A DNA stretch of 64,000 nt from Heterodera schachtii (GCA_023374025.1 SIJG01000027.1:1071110-1135109), one strand, 5' to 3'; positions 1 through 10,635 are shown, counted from the first letter of the stretch. Translations and numbers: made by a program. The notes: generated from the sequence alone by a model not told the origin.

Positions 1-381
1 TCACTATTTTTTCCTGAGCTCCTCGTGCCCTGAAACGCACGAAGTTGTTGTTAAGCACTTTTCGAGTTATTAGCAACTATTTTCTAGTTTTTATTTTAAG
101 TTAAAAACTAAAAAATTAAAAAAAAAACTAACTTCAACTATTTTTGTGAACAAAAAAGTTTTCAGCAACTATAAATCGTGTATCTACTCATAAGTAACAA
201 CAGTTTTGATTACGCACCAGCGTTCAACAGAATGTCTGCAATAAAGTCGATGTGCCAAGCTAGGATTGGCGACTTTTTAAAATTGAAAATTTAAATTTTA
301 GGTAAAAAATTCTCAACCCTCAAGTCATCGGAGGCTCTATTTTATGAAATATTTAATCGGAATTGTTATTGAATATGGGAC
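1..381. repeat. AT-rich flank with hAT-like repeat fragment
   Basis: No gene is visible here. The first 130 or so bases are an inverted fragment of the dispersed repeat seen at 22.9-23.5 kb and 63.0-63.8 kb: a segment about gagctc...gcac followed by repeated 'gttattagcaactattt' wording. The rest is low-complexity A/T sequence. Confidence 0.5.
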
Positions 382-741
382 ACCCTCGTTTCGGCGCCGC
401 TCGTTTGGGCGCCAGCCCAGTTTTTGGACTATAACTTTTTTCTTTGTCAACAAAATCTAACATTATTAGTATCATTCGAAAGCCCTAAGTGTTCTCTATT
501 TGCCTGCAAAATTTCGAAAAATCTCGTTAAGGTTCAAAAAAATTATGGCCAGAAGAATTCAAAAAACCAAAGTTTCCAATCTTTTTGGTTTTTTTTGGAA
601 TTATGCAAGGTAATAGAGCATCTGGAGGGCTTTCGAATCATACCAAGAATGTTAAATTTGGTTGACAAAGAAAAAAGTTATAGTCCAAAAACTGGGCTGG
701 CGCCGAAACGAGCGGCGCCGAAACGAGGTGGAGCCTTGAAT
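382..741. repeat. Foldback repeat, GATAGCCCTAAG family, copy 1
   Basis: The two halves (about 390-560 and 600-735) are reverse complements over most of their length. Each arm ends in a GC-rich block built on ggcgcc and cgtttcggcgcc, then 'actataacttttttctttgtcaa', then the shared core of a 'cgaaagccctaagtg'-like word and 'gcaaaatttcgaaaaatctc'. A transcript would form one long hairpin. Related copies lie near 1612-1842, 2775-3160, 13735-13985, 26280-26520 and 27290-27555. The apparent 155-aa reading frame at 424-891 is a by-product of the repeat. Confidence 0.75.
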
Positions 742-1307
742 ATTAGATTTTTACACAAATCTTCTTACATTTACCGCCCAAATCAATTTTTATACGACAA
801 AACAAACTTTCTTTTGTCTGCTTTTTTTGCGCGATTTTCATTTAACCGAATGAATAATAAATTTCAAAATGGCATTTTTGTAAAAAATTAATTTGAGCCA
901 AAGAATTGGAAATGAAAAAACATTTCATATTCAAAATATGTCAAAAGGGACAATATTGTTTTAATTGCTTAATAAATTTTGTTGCGTAATTAAATTTGGC
1001 TAATGACTCTTTAAAAAAAAAGTTTTTATACATAATTTCATAATTATATTTTTAATAAAAGCAACTTTTTTCGTTTGATTTTATTGTGCATTTGCATATT
1101 TTTGGCATCCCTGATTATTTGGAATTAAAAGTGGAGTTACTATAGTAGTCTACCACCCACAAAAAAAAAATGAATAGAATTGATGCCATTCATTCTCTCG
1201 TAGCCTGTAATGCTCAGGAAAAATACTCCTGAGGTGCGGAAATGCCAAAAAACCGGTTTTTGAACCGGTTTAAATTCGAAAACTTGAGTGAAAAGGTGGG
1301 CTCCTGA
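742..1307. other. AT-rich intergenic stretch
   Basis: No coding potential is evident; this is A/T-rich sequence. An imperfect hyphenated palindrome aaccggttttt...aaccggttt sits near 1250-1272. The last eight bases (1300-1307, gctcctga) are the left target duplication of the next element. Confidence 0.5.
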
Positions 1308-2489
1308 CGTGGTGAGTCGAAGTGCAAAAAGTCCGAGTGTGGCGAAGTGCAAAAAGTCCGAGTGTGGGCGAAGTGCAAAAAGTCCGAATGAGTGATGATC
1401 GGAAGGCTCGGGTCATTTCAGTACGGAAGAGTTATTCGAATGATTAATTAATTATTTAAATTTATAATTGAATAATAAGCTAATAATAATAAATAAATTT
1501 GGCTCTATTTAAGTTTACACGACCACAAAAAAAAAGACACGACCATAGAATAATTTGACAAATTTAAGGCACCGTAACTTTTTTTAAAAAGCATCCTAAT
1601 TAAACATTTTTGATATCATTTGATAGCCCTAAGTGTCTTTTATTTTCCTTTAAAATTTCAGAAAATTTGGTTGAGTTTCAAAAAAAATTCTGCCCAAAAA
1701 AGTGTACCAAATCAATTTTTGAAATTTACAAGCCACAACTTTTTTGAAACACAACCAAATTTTTTGAAATCTTAAAAGCAAATAGAGGACACTTAGGGCT
1801 ATCAAAAGATACCAAGATTGTTTAATTTAGATGCTTCTACGAAAAGTTATGACACTGAACAAAAATTGATCATTTTTGTGGTGATCAATTATTCAACCAA
1901 GTATAACTTTCTATATACAAATCGTAGAACCACCATCCCAAACCCAATTCGGTAGCAAATTTTGTGCTCAATCCAATGAGCATATTCAAAATATCCAAAA
2001 AAAATTTCCCAACCCCCTAGGAATTTTTTTCGAAAATGTCCCCAATTTTCAGTGTATTTTGGGTGTCCCGGTCACTAGGAAGGAGTGATCTGATCAAGTT
2101 GTTTTAAGAGACTTTTTTGATCAGCAACAAAAGTTATGCAAGCATGAATTATTTCAAGTTTTTAAATGAACTATAAGATACTTTTTCAGATTTGAGTCAA
2201 GACTTTTTGGGGGCACTGTATTTCTCTCACAAATTTGTAATTTGTTTGGGAAATATTAAATAATAAATAGAAATTATAATTATGGTCAGAAAAATAATTA
2301 ATAGATTAAAATAGTTATATTATTAATTAATTAAAATATTATTCGGTACTGAAATGACCCGCCCCTTCCGATCATCACTCATTCGGACTTTTTGCACTTC
2401 GCCCACACTCGGACTTTTTGCACTTCGCCCACACTCGGACTTTTTGCACTTCGCCCACACTCGGACTTTTTGCACTTCGACACAGCACC
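1308..2489. mobile_element. MULE-like element with subterminal minisatellites (copy A)
   Basis: The element is bounded by an 8-bp direct repeat, gctcctga (1300-1307 and 2490-2497), which I read as a target-site duplication. Its termini are inverted: cgtggtgagtcgaagtgc on the left, and the reverse complement of gcacttcgacacagcacc on the right. Just inside each end are about 3-4 tandem units of gaagtgcaaaaagtccgagtgtgggc, followed by an inverted unique segment containing 'gtcatttcagtacgga' (about 1410-1430 and 2341-2360). Copy B at 55058-57649 has the same architecture and a 9-bp duplication. TSDs of 8-9 bp and long repeated TIRs fit Mutator-like elements. No transposase is present, so it is non-autonomous. 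A foldback repeat is nested inside. Confidence 0.7.
1612..1842. repeat. Foldback repeat, copy 2
   Basis: An inverted repeat with arms about 1612-1715 and 1740-1842, sharing 'gatagccctaagtgtc' and 'ttcaaaaaa' words with the other foldback copies. It lies inside the MULE-like element at 1308-2489. Confidence 0.65.
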
Positions 2490-2515
2490 GCTCCTGATCC
2501 CTTAAAACGGTCAAA

Positions 2516-3485
2516 TTCGGACAAATTTGGTATCATTCGAAAGCTCTTGAACAGCTAAGTATAAAAAACAAGGTATAAGGTCGAACCGATGCCATCTAAG
2601 CACTGGGACAATTGAGTCCCAGAGAAAATGGACACTCCAGTACCAAAAAAATAAAAAACGTTTTCTTCATATATAATGCACGAAAAATCGTTTAGCCTTG
2701 AATATCGAGTATTGCGCTAAAAAACCGCCGCACACTCGACTACGGCGGCCACTAGGTGGGCGAGACTGGGTCGGGGTCGTTTTCGTACAGGCCGTTTTCG
2801 TACGAGCACAAGTTTTTGGCTATAACTTTTTTCTTTGCCAACCAAATCCAAATTGTTGGTGTCCTTCAATAGCCCTAAGTTTCCTCTATTAGCATGCAAA
2901 ATTTCGAAAAATCTCGTTAAGGTTCAAAAAAGTTATGGCCAGAAGAAATACAACCAGATTTTCCAACTTTTTTGACTCGAACTTTTTTAAAACTTAACGA
3001 AATTTTTTGAAATTTTGCAGGCTAATAGAGCATCCGAATGGCTATCGAATTATACCAATATCGTTGGAATTGGTTGACAAAGAAAAAAGTTATAGTCAAA
3101 AAACATGTGCTCGCACGAAAACGGCCCGTACGAAAACGGCCTGGCCCGGGCGAGACTACGGGCTACGGAAGAAGTCCGCGGGTGATCCGCAGGCGGTTGA
3201 CTGATTGGCGGGGCCCTTCGGGCCCCCGCAGTCAACCGACTGTGGCGCTCGTCAGACTTCTTCCTCCGTCCTCCGTCTCGCCCCACTACTTGCTCCGTCT
3301 TCGCATGCTCCCTTTTGCGAAATTTTGCTTTTAAATTGTTATTTCCCGTTTATTATTTTTCGGTACTGAAGTGTCCATTTTCACTGGGACTCAGTTATCC
3401 ATGTGCTTAGATGGCTTCGGTTCGAGTTTATACCTTGTTTTTTAGACTTAGCTGTTCAAGAGAGTTCGAATGATACCAAATTTAT
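2516..3485. repeat. Large palindromic element with nested foldback copy 3
   Basis: The outer arms (about 2518-2656 and 3358-3484) are inverted copies of each other and share 'gatgccatctaagcac', 'aacaaggtataa' and 'ggtatcattcgaa' words. Between them lies another GATAGCCCTAAG-type foldback (about 2775-3160), whose arms carry hyphenated 'cgttttcgtac' ends. A GC-rich palindromic stretch (gggcccttcgggccc) sits at 3211-3225. No protein is encoded. Confidence 0.65.
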
Positions 3486-4600
3486 CCGATTCATTAACAA
3501 AATCGTCAGACACATCGATCTCATCTTGTCCCAAATCAACTTCTTCAAGTGCTTTCACAATATTTTCTTCAGTGCGGCGCTGATGCAAAAGCTAAAGATT
3601 TGGCGATCAGTTCCTTCGAGAGTAAATTCCAGGCGGTGACAATCCATTGCAGATACGTCTCCATTGGCGGAGCCTTCATATTTCCGGACGACGTTGTTTC
3701 TTTCTCTCCATTCACCATCCATTCATCGTAAATCTCCCTGATTTTGTTCTTAAATGGTGCGTTCCAACACACGTCTGGTGGCTAAAATAGTTTTTTTTGA
3801 TGGAAATTGAATAGCTTAATACTTGAATGTATTTGGTAGTCCCACCGGGAATAACAGCAGATTCGATGGATAAACGCCGGAGTGTCTGCTTGGTATCGTC
3901 ACTAATGTGACAGCGAAAGCTGTCCCAAATAAGAAGGCGGTACCGAATGAAAAACTGCCAAGCAACTTAGGTAATTATATAATTTCTTTAAAAATATAAA
4001 TAAGCATTCGTACTTCCTCTAAAAACTTTGTTGTTAGTTCGTTGTCCACCCATGTAGGCCACACCAGCATAACACTAAATCGTTCTTAAAACGTTTGGTA
4101 ATGTCAGGCACAGGTCTCTTCTTAGGCAGTAAAACAAAGGGACGCAGCTTCGTCCCGTCAGATCTTGCCGTCAACATCACTGTCACCCTTTCCTTTTCAT
4201 GGCCTGTTGTTAGCACCGTAACTGACTTGGCACCCTTCTCTGAGACACAATGTCCCCCTGTTGGGTCAAGCCAAACAGCTGTCTCATCAAAAGCTAAGAC
4301 ACCAGAGTAACTAAAATTAGAATCTGCCTAAAAGTTTTTACGCTTATCATTACTTTTTTGTGCCATAATTTTTGAACGTAGATAATAAAATTGATAATTG
4401 TTTCGGCATAATCATCAGGTGGTTTTTGTGCAAGTGTTGTTGGTTTGCGCAACGAAAAGTTGTGGCGGCTCAGAAATTTCCCCAGCCATCCACGACTTGC
4501 CTGAAAACTGAAAATATGATACATAAATTACACAAATTCTTACAGAAAAATTTTCCAAATTTTTGTAGTTGGCGCTGATTTGTTGCGCCTTTGAAAAAAC
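3470..4600 (-). pseudogene. pogo/Tigger-like transposase, C-terminal part (decayed)
   Basis: Minus-strand remnant of a DDE-type transposase of the pogo/Tigger group, which would cut and paste DNA transposons in the nucleus. In order: the second DNA-binding half (ASRGWL and RHNFSLR motifs at 4400-4500), a catalytic DET preceded by AF and followed by VWLD (about 4280-4300), GHEKERVTV and DGTKLRPF (4100-4220), RYRLLIWDSFRCH with the second Asp (about 3910-3945), the PGGTTK motif, then PDVCWNAPFK with the third acidic residue (about 3770). Exons are joined by small introns; 4501-4543 (43 nt, GT-AG) restores NFSASRGWL. There is a frame break after GLHGW near 4045 and another near 3580, so it is not functional. 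Its 5' half continues at 9847, beyond the LTR insertion. Confidence 0.8.
4596..4600. repeat. Target-site duplication, left (aaaac)
   Basis: The five bases aaaac directly before the LTR element are repeated at 9847-9851 directly after it, the expected footprint of retroviral-type integrase. Confidence 0.9.
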
Positions 4601-4933
4601 TGTTCGGTCTTGAAGCCGACACAATAAAATGTTTATTTGTTGAACAAATAAATAAAACAATTTAAATAAAATAGGCGAAGTCGGAAGCGGAATAAATATT
4701 GGAGGAGAACAAATATATTTAGGCGAAGTGAAATAAGTGCATAAAAGCAACTGCTGAAATGAATGAGGGGAATGGAAATGCATGGACATAATTAATCAAT
4801 AGTGTCTGACACAAATAAAAGGAAGACACAATAATAGAGAGTGGGGAAAATGGAGAGGAAAAGAAAAAGACAAATGCAAAGGGAAATTAATGCAAATGTA
4901 TTCTTTGGTCTCTCGGGGTTGACCACCCGAACA
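4601..4933 (-). repeat. 3' LTR of element 1 (333 bp)
   Basis: Direct repeat of 9514-9846. Its ends TGTTCGG...CCGAACA form the short terminal inverted repeat used by integrase. On the minus strand it directly follows the polypurine tract and the stop of Gag-Pol. Confidence 0.95.
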
Positions 4934-4951
4934 CCTCCCCTTTTAAATGAT

Positions 4952-7900
4952 CTAACGGGGCGAGTATCGCGCAGGTGGTTGCCGTCGGCGGTCAGGGTAG
5001 CGGCGTTGGGGCGTCGGCGATCGAGCGGCTTGAATAACGCCCTGCTGCTCTTCTTCGATCGGCTGTTCTTCCACTTCGTTTTGAGCATTGATCGGGTCAG
5101 GCCTATTCTCTAGGACCTGCCCATTTTGGTGTCCATTTCCCATTGGTGCCATTTGAATAGGCAAATTGAATTCCTCATTCAAAATGTTCAATGGGTCTTC
5201 GACATTTTGAGTCGCCTTTCGGAATCTCAGCTGATTCGCATGATAGCGACCGCTGGATCCGTCTTCAAATCTCACATTATAGATGACACCGGAACATCCG
5301 CAGATCGTTCCGGCCTTCCAACTTTGTGAAAGGCGATGTCGGGCCCAAACTGCGTCCTTTGATGCGAAAATTTGTGGACGCGTGCCAAATCGGCGATTGA
5401 ACTTCTTCTCCATTGCCTGATCATGTTCGATCGGCTGAATTGGAGGCGGCTTCAGCAGGTCCAATGTTGTTCGTGGCTTCCGTCCAATGAGCATTTCGGC
5501 TGGACTTTTCGAGTCCGGCAATGAATCGTTGGGGGTGGTCCGATATGTGACCAAAAATGTCTCAATTATTTCCTTCACTGATGACATTCCCTCCCCTTTT
5601 AATTTTCTGAAGGCACGCTTAAACGTGTCAACAAATCTCTCCGCTTGTCCATTGGACATGGGATGATACGGAGCCGAAAACAAATGATTAATTCCATTGT
5701 CCGCTGTAAATTTGGCGAATTCCGTACTTTTGAATTGTGTGCCGTTATCAGAAACCAATGTTTCTGGAATTCCGTGCCGTGAAGCTAAATATCGCAGCTT
5801 TTCAATTGTCACCGCCGTCGAAATTGTTGACATTTCGAATACCTCGGGGTATTTCGAAAAAGAGTCGACAACAATCAGGAAATGCTTCCCGAAAAACGGT
5901 CCGGCAAAATCCATGTGCACGCGTTGCCACGGGCCTGTTGTTTTTGGCCAAGATTGTAAATTTGTCTTAATCGGTGCTTTTGCAGCAGCCTGACATGGCA
6001 CACATTCACGGACAAAATCTTCAATGTCCTGATCGATTTTTGGCCAGAACACGTATTGTCGTGCCAGCTGCTTCATCCTCTTCATTCCGGGATGTCCTTT
6101 GTGCAGCAATTTCAGAATCTTTGATTGAAAGACTTTCGGGATTACCACTCTTTCTCCAAACATGAGGCATCCCTTTTCAATTGACAGTTCTTCCTTTCTT
6201 CGACAAAAATCACGGATTATTTGGTTTTCTTTGTCCATGGCCTTTTCGTTTGGCCAGCCATTTTTGACGAACTTTTGGACTTGAACAATGTTTTCGTCGC
6301 GTTCAGAAGCGACGATTAGGTCCGAAAATTTTAATGGCAACTTTGAAATTGTGTTGCCGAAATTTGTCTCAAAATCTGTTTCCGCGTTGATCATGGCGAT
6401 GATTTTCTCGTCTTCGGGCTCATTTCCTTTGGCGATGAGGCGCGAGAGCGCATCCGCCTGGCCAAAATCCTTTGTGTTGATGTATTCGATCGTGAAATCG
6501 TAGGCCAATAGGATTAAAGACCAGCGAAGAAGACGATTGGCACTGCACTGCCGAATTCCCTTTTTACTGCCAAAAATGCTGACAAGGGGCTTATGGTCAG
6601 TTTGAAGAGTGAAATGCCGTCCATATATCATTTTATGGAATTTTTGTACGGCAAAAATCAACGCCAAGCCCTCTTTTTCAATCTGGGAGTAATTTTTTTC
6701 CGCAGGGGCGAGTGATTTTGAAGCATGGGCAATTGCTTTGATGTTTCCGTCTTGAAATTTGTGATAAATGACTGCTCCGATGCCCAATTCGGAAGCGTCA
6801 GCTGCAACAATGATCTCCATTTTGGGATCATAATGTGTTAGCAGCAAATCTGATGCCAAAATTTCCTTAATTTTTCGGAATGCATTTTGGCATCCTTCAC
6901 TCCAACTCCAGTCAATTTCCTTTTTAAGCAAATCGTCGAGCGGTTTTCGAATGAACCGCATGTTTTTGACGTATTGTTGGTAATGGTTTACCATACCAAG
7001 AAATGATCGTAGAGATGGAATGTCGTTTGGTGCAGGCATTTGGTTAATAGCATAGATTTTTGCTGGATCCGGTCGGCGTCCGTTTTTATCAATTATCTGT
7101 CCGAGATATTTGATTTGATCTCGGAAAAATTTGCATTTTGCCAATTTGACGCGGAATCCGTATGCCTGAATTCGTCCAAAAACTTCTTTTAAGTGATTGG
7201 TATGCTCCGAAATGTTTTTGCTGACGATTATAATGTCGTCCAAATAGGCAGTGGCGAATTCCAATCCTGCCAACATTTTGTCCATAATAGATTGAAATAT
7301 AGCTGGGGCTGATTTGACACCGAACGGCAGTCTTTCAATCCGGTAATTGCCCTTGTGGGTTGCCAGCCCGCACAAATTTTTGGAATCTTCGTCCAATTCG
7401 ACCTGAAAATAGGCGTCCCGCAGATCGATTTGCGAGAAAATTTTGCCTCCATTTAGGGTCGCAAAAATGTCTTCCGGTATTGGAAGCGGGTATTGGCAGT
7501 CTAGAAGAGCATCATTTAGGCCTGTTGAGTAATCAATGCAAAGTCGGGCGGATCCGTCGGCCTTTTTGACAATCAAAATAGGCGCGGCCCACTCCAAATG
7601 TTCGACTTTGTGGATGACGTTCATTTGTTCCAATCGGCTCAGTTCGCACTCAACAACCTCTAACGAATTGTAGGGTACTGGACGAGCTTTGCGGTATACT
7701 GGCCTTGCGTCATCTTTTAGGGCGAGATGAGCCTTCTCCTTTAAGCAATGGCCCAATTTTTCACTGAAAATTTCGTGGAATTCCTTTTCCAGGGCTTGAA
7801 TTTCGGCTGCTGTCCCAGCAATCTGAGTTGCTTCATTTGGGATAAAATTTTCAGCCTTTTTGCCATTTGTGAGGCATGTATTTACTGTAGGATTGTTGAT

Positions 7901-9277
7901 TTTCGACTTTAATTCGTCCAACAATCCAAATAAGTCCATCATTTTGCAGCTCAACAAATTTAATGAGCCTGCTTTAGCAACATAAAATGTTTGCTCCACT
8001 TCAATTTTGCCAAATTTGAATGTGCCGAATCCTTTTCCAATGAAGGAAATTTTTGTGCCGTCGAATGCCTTGCCAATTTCGTTGCATTTTTCGATTGGTG
8101 GTCGTCCAACATTCACATGCGTCACTTCATCAACGACGACAATGTCCGACCCAGTGTCGAGATGGAACTCGACTGGTGTCTTGTTGAACAGAACCGCTGT
8201 TTTTAGCAGTGAAATGGAATTTACGGCATGGGTGGTCATTCCAATGCGAAGATGGCCAACACGGTTGTTGTCTTTCTTTTTGGCATTTTGGCGTTTGCGC
8301 CACTCTTGGACTCGTTCGCACTGTTTATCCAAATGGCCAACAAACTCACACTTTCGGCATTTGCTCGTTTTGTAACGGCATTCGTCAGGTCGATGCACGC
8401 CGAAGCCACACCGCCAACATATTGTGGTTGCCTCAGTGTTGGTCCTTTCTTTGAATTTGTTCGGCAAATTGTTCGGCTTTGGACTTTCCTTGAAGAATTT
8501 GTTCGGTGAATTGTTCGGCTTTTGATTATGCCGAATCGCATTCACTGTCCTCGAAGAACTTGTCGCTTCGATGGCCTTTGCTTCTGAAATTGTGGACTGG
8601 AAGCTGATTAAGTCTTCCACCACTACATCATAGCTGATGTTGGCGCCATCTGCTGACAATTTTGTCAGAATTCGCTGTCGCAATGCAGCTTCATTGGGCG
8701 CTTTGAGTGCCATCAATAACATGAGGCAATTAAATTGCTCTTTGGCCAGCTCATCGAATTTAAAATCGGTCAGCAATTTTCTGTGCCGATTTATGAACTG
8801 CCTGAATTGTTCGCCTTCTCCTCTCACCGCTTTTAAGCACTCGTAGCGGTCGATGAAAATGGACTGAGCCTTGGCAAACAGCTTCTCAAGCTTTTCGGTC
8901 GTCAATTTAAAATTGAAATCAGTGACCGATGACGGCAGAACTGATCTGCTGTATTCACTGAATGCCGATTCGCTCAGCTTGCTCATCAGACATTTAACCT
9001 TGACTTCGTCGTCCGCTGTTGGTGCTGTGCAATCCAACGCGAATTTGAATCTTTCAATCCATTCCGAAATTCGGCTCTTGTCGTCCGTTGGTTCGAATGG
9101 TGAGATGTCCGGCAATAATGGCACTGAATTTGCTCCTTGATTGGGCTGTGCCGCCGCATTTGGTGCATTTTGTCGGATCGCAATCAATTGAGCAATTTGC
9201 TGTGATTGGTCCTGCACCATTTTCTGTTGATCCGCCAGCATTTTCACTAGCTGGTCAATTGTCGGATTTTGCGCCAT
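4952..9277 (-). CDS. Gag-Pol polyprotein of Ty3/gypsy element 1 (1441 aa)
   Basis: One uninterrupted frame with no stop or shift between Gag and Pol. Domains in order: Gag with a retrotransposon-gag region (about 50-240); two CCHC zinc knuckles at 287-300 and 307-320 (both C-x2-C-x4-H-x4-C); aspartic protease with DTGS at 374-377; reverse transcriptase about 530-720 with YLDD at 678-681; RNase H about 820-945 (D827 in ADASE); integrase with an HHCC-like zinc region at 1059-1095 and a DD35E core at D1123, D1177 and E1213; a basic, proline-rich C-terminus. The order RT-RNaseH-integrase is that of the Ty3/gypsy group. No envelope gene follows. The ATG at 9277 gives MAQ..., matching the start of element 2. 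All catalytic residues I can check are present. Confidence 0.95.
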   Translation of the reverse strand: MAQNPTIDQLVKMLADQQKMVQDQSQQIAQLIAIRQNAPNAAAQPNQGANSVPLLPDISPFEPTDDKSRISEWIERFKFALDCTAPTADDEVKVKCLMSKLSESAFSEYSRSVLPSSVTDFNFKLTTEKLEKLFAKAQSIFIDRYECLKAVRGEGEQFRQFINRHRKLLTDFKFDELAKEQFNCLMLLMALKAPNEAALRQRILTKLSADGANISYDVVVEDLISFQSTISEAKAIEATSSSRTVNAIRHNQKPNNSPNKFFKESPKPNNLPNKFKERTNTEATTICWRCGFGVHRPDECRYKTSKCRKCEFVGHLDKQCERVQEWRKRQNAKKKDNNRVGHLRIGMTTHAVNSISLLKTAVLFNKTPVEFHLDTGSDIVVVDEVTHVNVGRPPIEKCNEIGKAFDGTKISFIGKGFGTFKFGKIEVEQTFYVAKAGSLNLLSCKMMDLFGLLDELKSKINNPTVNTCLTNGKKAENFIPNEATQIAGTAAEIQALEKEFHEIFSEKLGHCLKEKAHLALKDDARPVYRKARPVPYNSLEVVECELSRLEQMNVIHKVEHLEWAAPILIVKKADGSARLCIDYSTGLNDALLDCQYPLPIPEDIFATLNGGKIFSQIDLRDAYFQVELDEDSKNLCGLATHKGNYRIERLPFGVKSAPAIFQSIMDKMLAGLEFATAYLDDIIIVSKNISEHTNHLKEVFGRIQAYGFRVKLAKCKFFRDQIKYLGQIIDKNGRRPDPAKIYAINQMPAPNDIPSLRSFLGMVNHYQQYVKNMRFIRKPLDDLLKKEIDWSWSEGCQNAFRKIKEILASDLLLTHYDPKMEIIVAADASELGIGAVIYHKFQDGNIKAIAHASKSLAPAEKNYSQIEKEGLALIFAVQKFHKMIYGRHFTLQTDHKPLVSIFGSKKGIRQCSANRLLRWSLILLAYDFTIEYINTKDFGQADALSRLIAKGNEPEDEKIIAMINAETDFETNFGNTISKLPLKFSDLIVASERDENIVQVQKFVKNGWPNEKAMDKENQIIRDFCRRKEELSIEKGCLMFGERVVIPKVFQSKILKLLHKGHPGMKRMKQLARQYVFWPKIDQDIEDFVRECVPCQAAAKAPIKTNLQSWPKTTGPWQRVHMDFAGPFFGKHFLIVVDSFSKYPEVFEMSTISTAVTIEKLRYLASRHGIPETLVSDNGTQFKSTEFAKFTADNGINHLFSAPYHPMSNGQAERFVDTFKRAFRKLKGEGMSSVKEIIETFLVTYRTTPNDSLPDSKSPAEMLIGRKPRTTLDLLKPPPIQPIEHDQAMEKKFNRRFGTRPQIFASKDAVWARHRLSQSWKAGTICGCSGVIYNVRFEDGSSGRYHANQLRFRKATQNVEDPLNILNEEFNLPIQMAPMGNGHQNGQVLENRPDPINAQNEVEEQPIEEEQQGVIQAARSPTPQRRYPDRRRQPPARYSPR

Positions 9278-9316
9278 ATTTGTTGATCAACTTTCGGTGA
9301 ATTTCCTTGTCTTTGT

Positions 9317-9430
9317 TGAGTAAACCGCACCTGGCGGAAACCGCAACCACCTGGGTATCTTGGTTTTTTTACGATGATTAAACCGCTGCTGGCGGAAGCT
9401 CACCCTTATTGGGTCTATTGCTTTTTTGAA
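9317..9430 (-). promoter_or_regulatory. Structured leader repeats of LTR element 1
   Basis: The untranslated leader between 5' LTR and Gag holds two units of about 55 nt. On the minus strand each contains an 'atagaccc...gggtgag'-type stem followed by a 'ttccgcc...gcggtt' stem. Element 2 has three equivalent units at 50284-50455. The conserved paired elements in otherwise different leaders suggest an RNA structure used for packaging, dimerisation or translation (inference). Confidence 0.55.
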
Positions 9431-9513
9431 GAAAGTTGAATAGCAATTCGGAATCTGTCCGAAATTGCCAAAATATCCGAGTTGAGTTTTCTTTTTAGAC
9501 GGGCGTCGCCAAT

Positions 9514-9846
9514 TGTTCGGTCTTGAAGCCGACACAATAAAATGTTTATTTGTTGAACAAATAAATAAAACAATTTAAATAAAATAGGCGAAGTCGGAAG
9601 CGGAATAAATATTGGAGGAGAACAAATATATTTAGGCGAAGTGAAATAAGTGCATAAAAGCAACTGCTGAAATGAATGAGGGGAATGGAAATGCATGGAC
9701 ATAATTAATCAATAGTGTCTGACACAAATAAAAGGAAGACACAATAATAGAGAGTGGGGAAAATGGAGAGGAAAAGAAAAAGACAAATGCAAAGGGAAAT
9801 TAATGCAAATGTATTCTTTGGTCTCTCGGGGTTGACCACCCGAACA
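9514..9846 (-). repeat. 5' LTR of element 1 (333 bp)
   Basis: Identical as read to 4601-4933. It should contain the promoter and the start of the genomic RNA. The target duplication aaaac follows at 9847-9851. Confidence 0.95.
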
Positions 9847-10320
9847 AAAACCATGGTGCGCGTCACGCGTAACTTCTTCTCTCGAAGTTCGCGCATCCAA
9901 TTCTCTTAGTGCATTATCGAAATTGGCATCTACCAATTTCCTTCCGGCACTAGAGAGGCGCTTAAGCTTACACGATTCCGTCCTTAACTAAACATCAATT
10001 TAAAAAGGTAGTTAGGTAGGTATCATGGTTTTACATTTATCTCAAATTTGCTTCCTCTTTCTTCCAACAGCGAATATTGTCTCGGCCGACTTTGTAATGT
10101 TTGCTGGCAGCGTGGATTGATGTTTTTTTTGCGTGTTCAATGATGTCCAATTTTTCCTTGATGGTAAATCCTCGACGCTTTCGCGGAAGTTGTGAAAACA
10201 TCATATCCTCGGTTGTTGCTTTGCTGGTAGATTGTGCCGAGCTGAAGGGATTTGAATTTTCGTCGATGTCACTGTCACCAATGAGGTCGCATCCGCCACA
10301 GATGACTTTTGATCAGTATC
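9847..10320 (-). pseudogene. pogo/Tigger-like transposase, N-terminal part (decayed)
   Basis: The 5' half of the split transposase. The minus strand from about 10310 carries an acidic Ser-rich lead (GDSDIDENSN), then KRRGFTIKEKLDIIEHAKK and a helix-turn-helix ending in RDNIRCWKKEE (10203-10045), the usual N-terminal DNA-binding domain of pogo-type proteins. After a presumed intron comes LKRLSSAGRKL...FDNAL (about 9925-9975), then LREKKLRVTRTMV up to the LTR. Counting the aaaac duplication once, this frame runs directly into FSKAQQIS at 4600. There is a one-base frame break near the 'gaattggatgcg' context (about 9900). A methionine at 10204 is a plausible start, although the open frame extends further upstream. 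Confidence 0.8.
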
Positions 10321-10398
10321 CTTCTTCATCATCGCTTGAGAGTGAGCATGGTGGAATGGTGTGACAAGGCCTGGAGCATTTTCTTAGCGCGTGCTCTT

Positions 10399-10635
10399 TT
10401 AATCTAAAGTACACGTAGATGATCCTCCCGCTTGAAATTTTTCATAATTTTCCTCAAAAGTGTTGTGTTCGTTGCTCATTTTGTGATGATCGAAATATAC
10501 TTGGCAAAAACACTTCCATTCTTTACATTTGTACAAAAGTAAATCCACTTGGATAGACTAATTCACACATTTCACAGCTTTTTCTTTTCGCAGGATTACA
10601 GCCCCATTCCGCAAAGTGTCTCTTGCCCAATTTGA
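10399..10635 (-). pseudogene. Cys-rich secreted family, exon 3 only (locus m1)
   Basis: Closely resembles the exon at 36150-36400: a splice acceptor TTTTCAG, then VKLGKRHFAEWGC, a second Cys pair, YP, EWKCFC, a Tyr-Phe pair, KMSNE and EE-Y. The order of shared motifs is W-x-C, C, then C-x-C-x-[YF]. The first half (to about 10550) and the second half (EWKC onwards) lie in different frames, so there is an indel in between and the copy is probably dead. No exon 1 or 2 is visible upstream on this strand; the pogo and LTR elements lie just downstream. The function of the family is unknown. Confidence 0.65.

Larger units (their letters stand above)
4601..9846 (-). mobile_element. Ty3/gypsy LTR retrotransposon, element 1
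   Basis: A complete element in minus orientation. Two 333-bp LTRs (4601-4933 and 9514-9846) begin TGTTCGG and end CCGAACA and read identical by eye. An aaaac 5-bp duplication flanks it. On the minus strand the 5' LTR is the right-hand one; one base later comes TGGCGACG (minus 9511-9504), a likely primer-binding site ending as a tRNA-Ser 3' end would pair (inference). A polypurine tract AAAAGGGGAGG (minus 4944-4934) abuts the 3' LTR. The internal region carries one open Gag-Pol frame. Identical LTRs, intact TSD and intact ORF indicate a very recent, possibly still active insertion. It landed inside a pogo-like transposase gene. Confidence 0.95.

Noticed and set aside
424..891. 155-aa open frame at the left end
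   Set aside because: It lies across the foldback repeat and its A/T-rich flank and has no recognisable domain.
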